From Kiritimatiellia bacterium (GTDB lineage: Bacteria > Verrucomicrobiota > Kiritimatiellia > SLAD01): a stretch of DNA of 10,707 bases. Of this stretch, positions 1 through 8,186 are shown piece after piece. The stretch covers positions 1-10,707 of the forward strand of contig SLLF01000006.1 of NCBI GenBank assembly GCA_007134175.1. Direction: 5' to 3'. Position numbers and translations under genes: made by a program. The notes beneath the pieces were generated by a model, which was given only the letters and a program-made list of their open reading frames with translations, was not told the origin of the DNA and made no database searches. Each line of letters begins with the position of its first letter. Position 1 is the stretch's first letter.

Positions 1-1440
1 GTCCGCCGCTTCGCGGTGCAGTTGCTGCAAATCAGCCAGCCCCTGCTGGCTGATTTCCAGCCCGTTCTTGCGCATTTTGATCCACGACTTGAGAATCGCG
101 GCTTGGTAATCGCTAAGCGCCTCGTATTCATGCGCCATACGCACCTGACCGCGGGCCTCGTCACTGACCCGGTGGGGCACTTCGCCGGCCAGCAGCTTGC
201 TTAGAAAGACCACCACCTCCTTTTGCATCTGGTCGAGGATCGTCTCTCGTCGAAACAGTTTTTCCTCCAGGAGGTTGTCGCCGCCGGGCTTGGCCATGAT
301 GTCGGCCAGGTAGCCAAACATCTTCTCGACGGCAGCGCCCATGGCGTGGATCTGTTCGCGCGACTGGACAATTCCCAGGGAGGGCGAATGCGCCATGCGC
401 ACATCGAGGTAGGTCAGCCGCTTGATTTCGCGTTCCGCCGGCTCGGGGAACAATCGCTCGATGACCCATGCCAGCACACCCAGCAGCGGGAGAAACAGCA
501 GGGCGTTGACCACATTGAAGCTGGTATGCACCAGCGCAATGGCGGGCAGGATGTACGGGAAGGTTTCCACCCCTTCCACCAACACGATCGAATTCGGATC
601 GTACCGCATGAGCTGACCGACCAAAGCGGTCACCATCGGGAACAGGGCGATAAACCAGACGGTGCCCAGTAGATTGAACAGGATATGGCCCCACGCGGCC
701 CGTTTGGCGGCGGTGGTGGCGCCGAGCGACGCGAGGAAGGAAGTGATCGTGGTCCCGATGTTCTCGCCCAGCACCAGCGCGGCAGCGGTATGGAACTGAA
801 TCACACCGGCGGCGGCCAGTCCCATGGTGATACCCAGCGTGGCCGACGAGGATTGCAGGAGGACCGTCAGCAATGCACCCATAATTACGCATTTGACGAT
901 ACCGGGGTAGGTCGTAGCCTCGAAGGCGTGGAACCAGGTGCGGAAACCGTCATGATCGCGCAGCGGCGAGAAGCCGTTGCGCATCAACTCCAACCCGAAG
1001 AACAGCATCCCGATTCCCATGATGGTCATGCCGAGGTAGCGAATCCGGTCATTCTTTGCGAACAGGAAGAAAAAGGCGGCAAAACCGAGCAAGGGTAGAC
1101 CGTAGCGCCCAATCTGCAGCACCAGAATCCAGCCGGTTATCGTGGTGCCGATGTTGGCGCCGAAAATGACGCCCAGTGCCTGCTTGAAGGTCATGAAGCC
1201 GCTATTGACCAGGCCCACCGTCATGACCGTAGTCACGGTGCTGGACTGGACCACGCAGGTTACCATCAGGCCGGTTAACAGGCCCATCACGCGGTTCTGC
1301 GTGATGGCGCTGATCATGCGCCGCAAGCGGTCGCCGGCCACGGCCTGCAGTCCTTCCGACATGAAGCGCATGCCGACCAGGAAAATGCCCAGACCGCCGA
1401 TGACCGCAAAGGCAATCGAAAAGAAAAGTTCAACGTCCAT
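1..1440 (-). CDS. Na/Pi cotransporter family protein with PhoU-like C-terminal region (3' end cut by window edge)
   Basis: This is a membrane transporter of the Na+/phosphate cotransporter family (PF02690 type), expected to bring phosphate, or another anion, across the inner membrane with sodium. The frame is open from an ATG at 1440 to base 1: 480 codons with no stop, so the C-terminus lies outside the window. The family's inverted duplication is clear. Repeat 1 has QSSTVTT at residues 65-71 and GANIGTTITG at 94-103. Repeat 2 has QSSSATLG at 196-203 and GENIGTTITS at 225-234. Hydrophobic helices fill residues 5-330. From about 340 the protein becomes soluble, helical and charged, as in the PhoU-like tail of this family. 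The start follows the HD gene's stop by 14 bases and has only a weak ribosome site, which suggests translational coupling. Substrate is inferred from family; some members act mainly in other anion transport. Confidence 0.9.
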   Translation of the reverse strand, partial: MDVELFFSIAFAVIGGLGIFLVGMRFMSEGLQAVAGDRLRRMISAITQNRVMGLLTGLMVTCVVQSSTVTTVMTVGLVNSGFMTFKQALGVIFGANIGTTITGWILVLQIGRYGLPLLGFAAFFFLFAKNDRIRYLGMTIMGIGMLFFGLELMRNGFSPLRDHDGFRTWFHAFEATTYPGIVKCVIMGALLTVLLQSSSATLGITMGLAAAGVIQFHTAAALVLGENIGTTITSFLASLGATTAAKRAAWGHILFNLLGTVWFIALFPMVTALVGQLMRYDPNSIVLVEGVETFPYILPAIALVHTSFNVVNALLFLPLLGVLAWVIERLFPEPAEREIKRLTYLDVRMAHSPSLGIVQSREQIHAMGAAVEKMFGYLADIMAKPGGDNLLEEKLFRRETILDQMQKEVVVFLSKLLAGEVPHRVSDEARGQVRMAHEYEALSDYQAAILKSWIKMRKNGLEISQQGLADLQQLHREAAD

Positions 1441-1454
1441 AATGATCTGTCTAT

Positions 1455-2231
1455 TTACAGGCGGTACTCGGTCATTAGCCGTTTTTCCGTTTCTCCTTCC
1501 ACGACGGCGGCTCGTACTTCCACGTACGGCACCAGTGGAGAGTTATGCAACTTGCGTCGCAGCAGGTTGTCCATCTGAAAAATACCGGCCGAATTGTGCA
1601 GCTCCACGTCTATCCGCACCGGGCGCTCCTCGCCTTTGACGATCTTCACGGATTTGACCGCCAACGCGGATACGGAATGAATATTGATCTGGCCCGCATC
1701 GAACGGAATACGCGACCGGCCTTCGGTCATATCCAGCGCGTCGCCCAGCTTGACGCAACCCGCTTCGATGGTCAGGCAACGCTGGTCCGAGCTGTGGGCG
1801 ATGATCGCGTGCAGCGTTTCACTGACCATGGCCGTCAGCGCTGGTTCGGCGTAAAGACCGCTCAGCAGCTGCCGGGCCTTGGGGTAGCCCATGATCAGGC
1901 TATAGCGCTCGTGGTCGTCGCGGTGGATAGCGATACCGATATCGTGGAGCGCGGCCGCCAGCACCACCACCACTTCGGAATCTTCGGGTGTCAACTGGTA
2001 GTCTTTTACCAGGCTGGGCGTGACGCCGCCCGCCACCAGCAGGCGAAATACGCGCAGCGCGGCGTTGGCCACGATACGGATATGGATCTCGCCGTGGTCG
2101 CTGATGCCAAAGCGGTCCACCGCGTTGATGTTGGCGCTGCGCCACAACTGGTTTAGTTCGGCGTCTTCGCCGATTTGTTGCAATAGCGCTTCGAGTTTAC
2201 GGTTATCTTTAACCGGTATGCGTAACGGCAT
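1455..2231 (-). CDS. HD-domain phosphohydrolase-like protein
   Basis: A 258-residue soluble protein of the HD metal-dependent phosphohydrolase superfamily. The metal-binding pattern is visible in order: histidines at 46 and 50 in DHGEIHIRIV, the HD pair at 96-97 in ALHDIGIAIH, then H103 and H107, H141 and H146 in HAIIAH, and aspartates at 164 and 167 in KLGDALDM. The active site therefore looks complete. The substrate is unknown; this family hydrolyses nucleotides, cyclic nucleotides or other phosphate esters, and I see no second domain (no GGDEF, RelA synthetase or response-regulator module) that would narrow it. The ATG at 2231 is supported by AGGAG at 2239-2243, seven bases upstream. The gene lies directly before the Na/Pi cotransporter gene with a 14-base gap, so the two are probably co-transcribed. 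A link to phosphate physiology is plausible but inferred. Confidence 0.85.
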   Translation of the reverse strand: MPLRIPVKDNRKLEALLQQIGEDAELNQLWRSANINAVDRFGISDHGEIHIRIVANAALRVFRLLVAGGVTPSLVKDYQLTPEDSEVVVVLAAALHDIGIAIHRDDHERYSLIMGYPKARQLLSGLYAEPALTAMVSETLHAIIAHSSDQRCLTIEAGCVKLGDALDMTEGRSRIPFDAGQINIHSVSALAVKSVKIVKGEERPVRIDVELHNSAGIFQMDNLLRRKLHNSPLVPYVEVRAAVVEGETEKRLMTEYRL

Positions 2232-2321
2232 GCGGCTGCTCCTAGCTTAAGAATTAAACGGCGGGCTGTCCGACCAACCAACCCTACACGGCCCCCGCCT
2301 GGGACATCGCCGCTTGGAGTC

Positions 2322-2350
2322 CGGCCGAAATAACGCAGAGCCGTCGGCCG
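2322..2350. repeat. Short inverted repeat in the gap between the P-type ATPase and HD genes
   Basis: CGGCCGA at 2322-2328 is matched by TCGGCCG at 2344-2350, a perfect 7-bp stem with a 15-base loop. It lies in the 198-bp non-coding gap, in what would be the leader of the HD gene transcript. There is no T-run next to it on either strand, so it does not look like an intrinsic terminator. It may be an operator, an RNA hairpin in the leader, or chance in GC-rich DNA. Confidence 0.3.
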
Positions 2351-2373
2351 CCCAACCGTCTGCATCGCTAAGC

Positions 2374-2401
2374 GGTATACCAGATTGAAGGGATATGCCA
2401 A
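2374..2401 (-). promoter_or_regulatory. Candidate sigma70-type promoter for the HD-Na/Pi unit
   Basis: On the minus strand TTGGCA (2401-2396) is followed after 16 bases by TATACC (2379-2374), close to the -35 and -10 consensus. It lies about 140 bases upstream of the HD gene start and downstream of the P-type ATPase stop. It would give the HD-Na/Pi pair its own transcript, with a leader containing the inverted repeat at 2322-2350. It was identified by eye only. Confidence 0.35.
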
Positions 2402-2429
2402 GCTTTAACCCCGTTGCGATGGATCATAC

Positions 2430-4319
2430 CTAGCGTTCGTCTAGTTCCTCGCCTTTACGGATCAGGCGCGCACTGTTGAAGACGACGATCAGGGAGCCGG
2501 CGTTGTGCATGATGGCGGCCAGGATGGGGGCCAGCAGGCCCAGGCCGGATATGGTAAGGCCGCCGAGAATAAAAAAACCGCCGATGGCAATGTTCTGGTG
2601 AATAACGACGCGTGCCGAGCGGGAAAGATCGATCAAGAAGGGCAACCGCCGCAAATCGTTGTTCATCAAGGCGATCGTGGCGCTGTGAATCGCCACGTCG
2701 CTGCCGGCCGCGCCCATGGCAATCCCGATATGACTCGCGGCCAAGGCGGGGGCGTCGTTGACGCCGTCACCGACGAAGGCTACCCGGTAGCCGGCTGATC
2801 GGGCCTCCTCGACGAAGGCTACCTTCTCGTGCGGTAAACATTCCGCCTTCCACTCCGTGCACGCTACGGTCCTGGCTACCATGTCGGCCACGGCCCGCCG
2901 GTCGCCGGTGACCATCGCCAGCCGTTTCACCCCTAACTGGGCCATTTGGGCCAGGCTCTCCCGTGCTTCGGGCCGGACTTGATCCTCCAGTCCTACCCAG
3001 CCCTGGTAGGTGCCATCCTTGGCGATGAAGATGGCGCTAAGGCCGCGGACTTGTTCCTGGTTGTCGCGGATCAAGCGGTCGTCATCGATCTGATTGGCCT
3101 GCAGCCAAGTAACACGGCCGGCCAGGATTTCGGCGCCGTTGACACGTGCCCGGATGCCCTGGCCTGGTTCTTCATGAAAGTCTAAGGGGTCTACCAGTTC
3201 CAGGTCGACCTCCTCCGCCAGCCGCTGCAAGGCCAGGGCGGCGGGGTGGTTGCTGTGCCGTTCCGCGCTTCCCGCATCAAACAGCAAGCTGGATGAGTCC
3301 ACCCCGGCCACCGGTGCCAGCCGCGACACCCCCAGTACGCCGGTGGTCAGGGTACCGGTTTTGTCGAGGACAAAGGTGTCGATGCGCGAGGCTTCTTCCA
3401 GATTACTGATATTCTTTACCAGCACGCCGAGGCGCGCGGCGGCAGAAAGGGCGGCGACCATCGCCGTTGGCGTGGCCAGGATGAAGGCGCACGGGCAGGC
3501 AATGATGAGCAGGGCGATGACACGGTTCCAGTCCTCGGTAAAAAACCAGATCAGGGCGGCCAGCATCAGGATGACCGGTGTATAGTAACGCGCGTAGCGA
3601 TCAATCATGCGCATGATCGGCAACTTGGTTTGCTCGGCGGCCAGAATCAGCTCCTGCACTTTACCCAGCGTGGTGTCGTCGCCGACCCGGGTAACCTCCA
3701 CGTCCAACACGCCGGTCAGGTTCTGGGTTCCGGCGAAAACTTCCTCGCCGGGCTCCTTGTCGCGCGGCAGCGACTCGCCGGTGATGGTGGCTTCGTTCAG
3801 GGTGGTGCGGCCGTTGCGGATGACGCCGTCGGCGGGAATGTTGTCGCCGGGCCTGACCCGCACCATATCGCCCACGGCAAGCTGTTGCACCTCCACTTCC
3901 TCGTCCCGGCCATCCGCCGCTATGCGGCGGGCGGTGGAGGGCGTCATGCGAATCAAGTTCTCGATCGCCTTGTGTGCGCCCTCCGCCGAGCGGGTTTCAA
4001 TTACCAGCGCCAGCAGCATGAAAAAGCCGATGACGCCGGCGGTCTGGTAGTCGCCACTGGCCATGGCGGCCAGGACCGCCATGGCGACCAGTTCGTTCAT
4101 AAACAATTTCCCGCGCCACAGGTCGATTACGGCGGTGCGCAGGATCGGGAACGCCAGAATCAGGGCCCCGAGGAAGGCGCTGATGTCGCCGGCCAGGGGG
4201 TTGGCGGGGTAGAAGGTGCGGGCTAGAAACGAGTTCAGCACCAAGGCCGCACCCAGCAGCATGGAGCCGAGCAGGAGCCACGAGTGGGATTGACCTTCGG
4301 CTTTAGAGGCTACTTGCAT
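2430..4319 (-). CDS. P1B-type heavy-metal-translocating ATPase without N-terminal metal-binding domain
   Basis: A 629-residue metal-transporting P-type ATPase, expected to export a transition-metal ion across the inner membrane using ATP. Landmarks in order: TGES of the actuator domain at 180-183, the intramembrane CPC metal site at 275-277, the phosphorylated aspartate D319 in DKTGTLT, the P1B-specific HP pair at 358-359, TGD at 471-473, and the hinge GDGVNDAPAL at 517-526. Eight membrane helices fit: four before the actuator, two around CPC, two at the end. The first helix begins near residue 14, so there is no cytosolic HMA or Cys-rich metal-binding domain, and the protein is short for the family. 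The last helix carries HNAGS and FNSARL, which from memory resembles the mycobacterial CtpC group more than CopA or ZntA, so the metal (Zn, Cd, Cu, Mn) is undecided. It follows the HflK-like gene by 24 bases, the last gene of the cassette. Confidence 0.93.
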   Translation of the reverse strand: MQVASKAEGQSHSWLLLGSMLLGAALVLNSFLARTFYPANPLAGDISAFLGALILAFPILRTAVIDLWRGKLFMNELVAMAVLAAMASGDYQTAGVIGFFMLLALVIETRSAEGAHKAIENLIRMTPSTARRIAADGRDEEVEVQQLAVGDMVRVRPGDNIPADGVIRNGRTTLNEATITGESLPRDKEPGEEVFAGTQNLTGVLDVEVTRVGDDTTLGKVQELILAAEQTKLPIMRMIDRYARYYTPVILMLAALIWFFTEDWNRVIALLIIACPCAFILATPTAMVAALSAAARLGVLVKNISNLEEASRIDTFVLDKTGTLTTGVLGVSRLAPVAGVDSSSLLFDAGSAERHSNHPAALALQRLAEEVDLELVDPLDFHEEPGQGIRARVNGAEILAGRVTWLQANQIDDDRLIRDNQEQVRGLSAIFIAKDGTYQGWVGLEDQVRPEARESLAQMAQLGVKRLAMVTGDRRAVADMVARTVACTEWKAECLPHEKVAFVEEARSAGYRVAFVGDGVNDAPALAASHIGIAMGAAGSDVAIHSATIALMNNDLRRLPFLIDLSRSARVVIHQNIAIGGFFILGGLTISGLGLLAPILAAIMHNAGSLIVVFNSARLIRKGEELDER

Positions 4320-4343
4320 GACTGTTCTCTTTCATCCCTGGTT

Positions 4344-5396
4344 TCATTCGCGCGGGGGGCTGAGCTGTAAACGTAATTCCCGCTGGCCCTCGGCGCGCTC
4401 ATGCAGAATCTGCTTGCGGTCCACCCGGGCCAGCACGTCGCGGATGCGGTCTTGCCACAGGGTCTGGGTGAGCACTTCCGGCTGGGCCTGAAAAGCAGCG
4501 AGCACGGAGGTGAAGAAGTCCGCATCGGCTTCCGCCTCGCTGACGACCCGTTGCCGCTCGGCGCTGGCTTCGGCCTGTACCCGTGCCGTGTCGCCTTGCG
4601 TCTCATTGGCAACGCGCGCGGCGTAGGCGCGCGCGGAACTAATGGAGCGGCTACGGTCCTGCTCCGCCTCGATCACGGCCTCAAACGCCTCCGCTACTTG
4701 TAGCGGCGGTGTCACCGCGAGCAAGTCCAGGCGGTGCACCTCCAGCCCCAGCTCAAGCGTATGCAGCCGCGTCCGCAATTCCTGGTCAACGGTGTGGCGG
4801 AACATTTCAATATCGGTGCGCAACGCGCGATCAACCGGCCACCGCTGCGCCACGCTTAGCGCGGCCCGGTCCAGCTCCTTGTGCAGAATCTGTTCGGCCT
4901 CACGCACCCGGAAAATATAGGCCTCGGGATCACGGATGGTGTAACGCAGCCCCCAACGGGTATGAACAATATTGGCGTCGCCGGTCAGAAGATACCCGTC
5001 TTGCAAAGGGCGCAGGGATTCCCGCACGGACCGCCCGAATTCCGGATCCCATTCGTGTCCCGGCAGCTGTTCATACCAGTGCGTATCGATATCCATATGC
5101 TGGATGCGCGCGGCGGGGACCCGGACGATTTCCGCGACGGGTTTGGGCCAGGTCCAATGGAGGCCGGGCTCCTTCACCCGTTCGGCCCCGACACCGCTGA
5201 TGCGGCCGAGCACGAGCACGTAGGCCCGCTCGTGTTCCTGCACGATGAACAGGCCCGATGCCAGGTAGGCCACCGCCAGCAGCACCATGACGCCCGTCAA
5301 TAGCCGGAAACTGACTTGTAAGGCGTCAGCCAGCGCTTGCCGCCCCGGATCGAGCGGTTCCTGCGACAGGTTGTTTTTATCGGCGGGCATGTGCAT
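4344..5396 (-). CDS. HflK-like SPFH/Band 7 membrane protein (third SPFH gene of the cassette)
   Basis: A 350-residue SPFH-family protein closest in pattern to HflK, the FtsH protease modulator. A charged N-terminal segment (1-28) precedes one membrane helix (about 29-51). The SPFH domain follows (about 50-245) with the HflK-style LLTGDANIVHTRWGLRYTI at 136-154 and TPPLQVAEAFEAVIEAEQDR at 229-248. A charged, Ala/Glu-rich predicted coiled coil runs to about 300. By analogy with HflK the SPFH domain would face the periplasm. It is shorter than E. coli HflK (about 419 residues) and lacks its long Gly-rich N-terminus. ATG at 5396 is preferred over the one at 5390, because AGGAG at 5410-5414 is 13 bases from it; that AGGAG overlaps the preceding gene's TAG stop. 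It sits between the HflC-like gene (16-base gap) and the metal ATPase. No protease motif is seen; the role is structural or regulatory by family. Confidence 0.88.
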   Translation of the reverse strand: MHMPADKNNLSQEPLDPGRQALADALQVSFRLLTGVMVLLAVAYLASGLFIVQEHERAYVLVLGRISGVGAERVKEPGLHWTWPKPVAEIVRVPAARIQHMDIDTHWYEQLPGHEWDPEFGRSVRESLRPLQDGYLLTGDANIVHTRWGLRYTIRDPEAYIFRVREAEQILHKELDRAALSVAQRWPVDRALRTDIEMFRHTVDQELRTRLHTLELGLEVHRLDLLAVTPPLQVAEAFEAVIEAEQDRSRSISSARAYAARVANETQGDTARVQAEASAERQRVVSEAEADADFFTSVLAAFQAQPEVLTQTLWQDRIRDVLARVDRKQILHERAEGQRELRLQLSPPRE

Positions 5397-5412
5397 GGGG
5401 GGCGGTCAACTC

Positions 5413-6300
5413 CTACTCGATGTGTCCGGGCCCTTTAAGCAAGTCGAACGGCTCGGCGTCCGAACTCAGAACCACGGTGGTTTGGTTCGTCATGATCTGC
5501 TCCAGCGCGTCCAGTTTGCGCAGAAAAATGGCCAAGCCGGCGTTTTCGACGAAGACGCCGTAGAATTCCGCCGCTTCCGCTTCGCCTTCGGCCCGGATAC
5601 GTTTGGCCGCGGCCGCGGCGCGCGCCAACGCCTGTTCCCGTTCGCTGTCCGCTTCCGCCCGGATACGCAACGCCTCGCTTTCCCCTTCGGAGCGATAGCG
5701 TTCGGCCAGCTCGCTGCGTTCCGCGCGCATGCGGTCAAAGACGCGCTCGGTAATGGCTTCGGGGAGACCGAGCCGTCGAATGCCGAGGAACATCACCTCA
5801 ATACCGTAGCGGTCGCGGGCTTCCCGTTCCAAAGCGTCGAGGATTTCCGTTTCAATCGCGTCAAAGCGGATGGCGTCGGGATTGACGTTGACCAGGTGGG
5901 CAAACGCATAGCGGCCCAGCGTGGCGCTGGTGTAGTTGCGCAGCAACCCTTCCAGGTTGCGTTCGGCTTGTTCCCGGGTCCCCACGCGCTCCAGAAAGGG
6001 AATCGGATCGAGGATGCGCCAGCCGGAATAGAGGGAAACCAATACATTCTTGCCGTCCTGGGTCAGGGCCTGCTCGAACGGGCCTTCAAAGCTTTGAATG
6101 CGCCGGTCAAACCGGTAGACCCGCTGGATCGGCCACGGCCAGCGGCCGTAAAGGCCGGCTGCAGTCAACGAGCGTACCGGCCGACCGAAAGTGGTGACAA
6201 CCACCGCGTCGCCTTCGCGTACAATGAAGACCACCTGCAACATGATCAGCAAGGCGGCCACCAACAGGCCGCCGATGAATAATAGACGTTGTCTGCTCAT
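5413..6300 (-). CDS. HflC-like SPFH/Band 7 membrane protein
   Basis: A 295-residue SPFH protein with the clearest HflC pattern of the three. One membrane helix lies at about 6-27. The SPFH domain starts with FIVREGDAVVVTTFGRPVRS at 25-44. The HflC hallmark LGLPEAITERVFDRMRAERS spans 177-196, followed by ERYRSEGESEALRIRAEADS and an Ala/Glu/Arg-rich coiled coil to about 245. The end (about 246-280) matches HflC's hydrophobic C-terminal strand region. The frame is open 22 codons further upstream, but the ATG at 6300 is chosen because it overlaps the upstream stop as ATGA, with GGAGG at 6311-6315 ten bases before it. It is slightly shorter than E. coli HflC (334). In known systems HflC alternates with HflK in a periplasmic cage around FtsH; no FtsH gene is present in this window. 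Confidence 0.9.
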   Translation of the reverse strand: MSRQRLLFIGGLLVAALLIMLQVVFIVREGDAVVVTTFGRPVRSLTAAGLYGRWPWPIQRVYRFDRRIQSFEGPFEQALTQDGKNVLVSLYSGWRILDPIPFLERVGTREQAERNLEGLLRNYTSATLGRYAFAHLVNVNPDAIRFDAIETEILDALEREARDRYGIEVMFLGIRRLGLPEAITERVFDRMRAERSELAERYRSEGESEALRIRAEADSEREQALARAAAAAKRIRAEGEAEAAEFYGVFVENAGLAIFLRKLDALEQIMTNQTTVVLSSDAEPFDLLKGPGHIE

Positions 6301-8186
6301 AAGAACCGGTCCTCCAGGCGGCCCGGAGTGAAGTCGAACAGGTCGGGCCGCAGCTTCTCTTCCCAATTCAGAATAATGACCTCGAGATCCGGCGAGGTGG
6401 CAATCACATATTTATCGATGGATTGCAGCGCCCGGGTGAGCGATTCGAGGTAAAGTCGCGAGGTGTAGATGCGCGGCAGGTTGCGGTGCAGGGCCAGGCG
6501 TATCAGGAAACGGTCGGCCTCCGCCGCCGCCCGTTCCACGCGGTGCGCACGATCACCGCGCGCTCGCCAAACCAGCTCATCGCCTTCCGCCGCCGCCAAC
6601 GGCAATACGCGGCTACGGTAGGCGTTGGCTTCGAGAATCGCCGTCTCGCGTTCTTCGAGTGATCCGACCACAGCCTCAAACGCGTCGGCTACCGGAGTCG
6701 GTGGGTGGGCCCCGTGCAAGCCGACGAAGAGGATTTCGACCCCTAGTCCCAAAGCATCGGAGGCGCGCTGCAGCTCGGTAAAGAGCCGTCGACCGGCCAC
6801 TTGTCGCTCCGCGCCGAGCAGCTCGATAAAATCGCGGCTGGCCAGCTCGCGGGTCACAATCCGATAAGCCGCCATACGCAGCAATTCGTCGGGATTGCCA
6901 TGGTTGTAGAGGTAGTCGTAGAGATCGAGGATACGGTATTCCACCGGCACGTTAACGGTGATGAAGTTGATTGGGACAGCGGCGTCGGTTTCATCGGTTG
7001 CCGCCATCAATTCACGGTTGGCGACAATGAATTGTTCCTCGTGCAGGAAATGCGGCTCGGTCCAGAGAATCAGCGGCGGCATGGGATTGTCGGGGTCTTT
7101 TTCGTAGCCGACGCGCAGGGTTAGGATGCGGCGGGCGGGATGGCGGCGCACCGTGTCGAAGGGCCACGGCCACTTGAAGTGGATCCCGCTTTCCAGCAGG
7201 CGCGGCGTACCCTCCGGCGTCAACGGATTGCCCAGCCGCTCCAGGATCGCGGCTTCCTCCGGTGCCAGCACCACGATGCTGGATAGCGCGTAGAGCAGGA
7301 GGATTTGCACGCCACACAGCGGCAGCAGGGCGCGCCGCATGAAGCGATAGAATCCGGTGTCGGAGACGTGGAACCCGAACTGGTAATCCAGGGTCTGGGC
7401 AAGACTCGTGGTCCAGGACCGAGGGTCGGTCAGGAGCGCGGTCAGTCGGCTTTCGTAGGTGACCACCCGCGCGTCCTTGCGTTTGGGGCGGTAGCAATAA
7501 CCGATGGTGTTGATCAGGTATTCAACCGCCAGCACCCACAAATAGGCTGCCAGCACCAGGCGCATCCAGCGGTCGACCACCGGGTAGCCCAGGTCCGCCA
7601 CGATGGCCGCAGCGCCGACCAGGGCCGAGGCCAGAGCCGCCAGCAGCAGCATATTGCCCGGGCCGCGCAGCCAGCGATCATTCGGCAGGCGACTGAGCCC
7701 TAGGAAGTAGCGGCCGAACAGGAAAAGAGCAAAAGCCTGCCCAATCAGGACCGCCGACCCGAACAGCCGCTGGGCTGGCTCGTCGAAAGGTTGGGCCCCC
7801 GTGGCGTAGAGGCGGTAGCCCCAGAAGCCCGCCAGCAGGGCCAGCACCGGCGCCAGTAAGGGAATGAACCACTTTTCCAACTGGCGACGCGCATGGATGT
7901 AGGATACCGGGTCTAGTTCCGGATCGTCCCCGTCGGCGAACAGGGCGTTGCGGTCAACTTCCTGGGCCAGTTGCCGACGATCGCGTTCTTCCTCCTGCGC
8001 CAGACGGTCGAAGCGGAACCGCACCCACAAAACAAGGCACAATATGGTGCTCAGGACAAAATAGGGGTAAAGGGCCGGAATGGCCGGTATCGCCGTGCGC
8101 AGCCAGAGCAGGTGGCTGATCAACAGCGCCACCGCGCCCAACACGGCAGCCGTCAATAAGATCTTCTCGTTGTTATGTTCCGTCAC
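6297..8186 (-). CDS. Polytopic membrane protein fused to an HflK-like SPFH/Band 7 domain
   Basis: A 629-residue fusion. Six hydrophobic helices come first (about 9-29, 38-56, 106-128, 140-164, 178-200, 206-230). A seventh (about 286-308) leads into an SPFH domain (about 304-510) with an HflK-like end, HPPTPVADAFEAVVGSLEER at 494-513, and a helical tail. Loops 57-105, 163-177 and 231-285 are rich in Arg and Lys, so the positive-inside rule puts the N-terminus in the cytoplasm and the SPFH domain outside, as in HflK/HflC. Canonical HflK has one helix, so the six-helix module is extra; I do not recognise it as a known family. The frame is open 84 codons further, but that part lies inside the permease gene. 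GTG at 8186 overlaps the permease stop as GTGA, with GGAAG seven bases upstream. It ends in ATGA overlap with the HflC-like gene. Probable role: scaffold of the cassette's complex (inference). Confidence 0.85.
   Translation of the reverse strand: MTEHNNEKILLTAAVLGAVALLISHLLWLRTAIPAIPALYPYFVLSTILCLVLWVRFRFDRLAQEEERDRRQLAQEVDRNALFADGDDPELDPVSYIHARRQLEKWFIPLLAPVLALLAGFWGYRLYATGAQPFDEPAQRLFGSAVLIGQAFALFLFGRYFLGLSRLPNDRWLRGPGNMLLLAALASALVGAAAIVADLGYPVVDRWMRLVLAAYLWVLAVEYLINTIGYCYRPKRKDARVVTYESRLTALLTDPRSWTTSLAQTLDYQFGFHVSDTGFYRFMRRALLPLCGVQILLLYALSSIVVLAPEEAAILERLGNPLTPEGTPRLLESGIHFKWPWPFDTVRRHPARRILTLRVGYEKDPDNPMPPLILWTEPHFLHEEQFIVANRELMAATDETDAAVPINFITVNVPVEYRILDLYDYLYNHGNPDELLRMAAYRIVTRELASRDFIELLGAERQVAGRRLFTELQRASDALGLGVEILFVGLHGAHPPTPVADAFEAVVGSLEERETAILEANAYRSRVLPLAAAEGDELVWRARGDRAHRVERAAAEADRFLIRLALHRNLPRIYTSRLYLESLTRALQSIDKYVIATSPDLEVIILNWEEKLRPDLFDFTPGRLEDRFL

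Noticed and set aside
161..892. Open frame of 243 codons on the minus strand
   Set aside because: It overlaps the Na/Pi cotransporter in a different frame. Its product is rich in Arg, Gly, Pro and His, typical of a shadow frame in GC-rich DNA, while the other frame has QSS and GANIGTT family motifs.
2153..2401. 82-codon frame on the minus strand across the start of the HD gene
   Set aside because: It overlaps the HD gene out of frame, lacks any recognisable pattern, and is best explained as non-coding leader.
5287..6282. Open frame of 331 codons on the plus strand
   Set aside because: It is antisense to the HflC-like gene and the start of the HflK-like gene. The sense frames carry family hallmarks; this one is a mirror of their codon bias.
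4344..6300. The idea that these are the housekeeping hflK-hflC genes
   Set aside because: No ftsH, hflX, hfq, miaA or purA neighbours are seen, there is a third SPFH gene, and the operon ends in a metal pump. This is not decisive, because the rest of the genome is not visible.
6301..6366. 22-codon N-terminal extension of the HflC-like protein
   Set aside because: It overlaps the end of the fusion gene, and GGAGG plus the ATGA overlap support the start at 6300.
2430..8186. The metal ATPase and the SPFH fusion have the same length (629 residues)
   Set aside because: The sequences and domain contents are unrelated, so this is coincidence.
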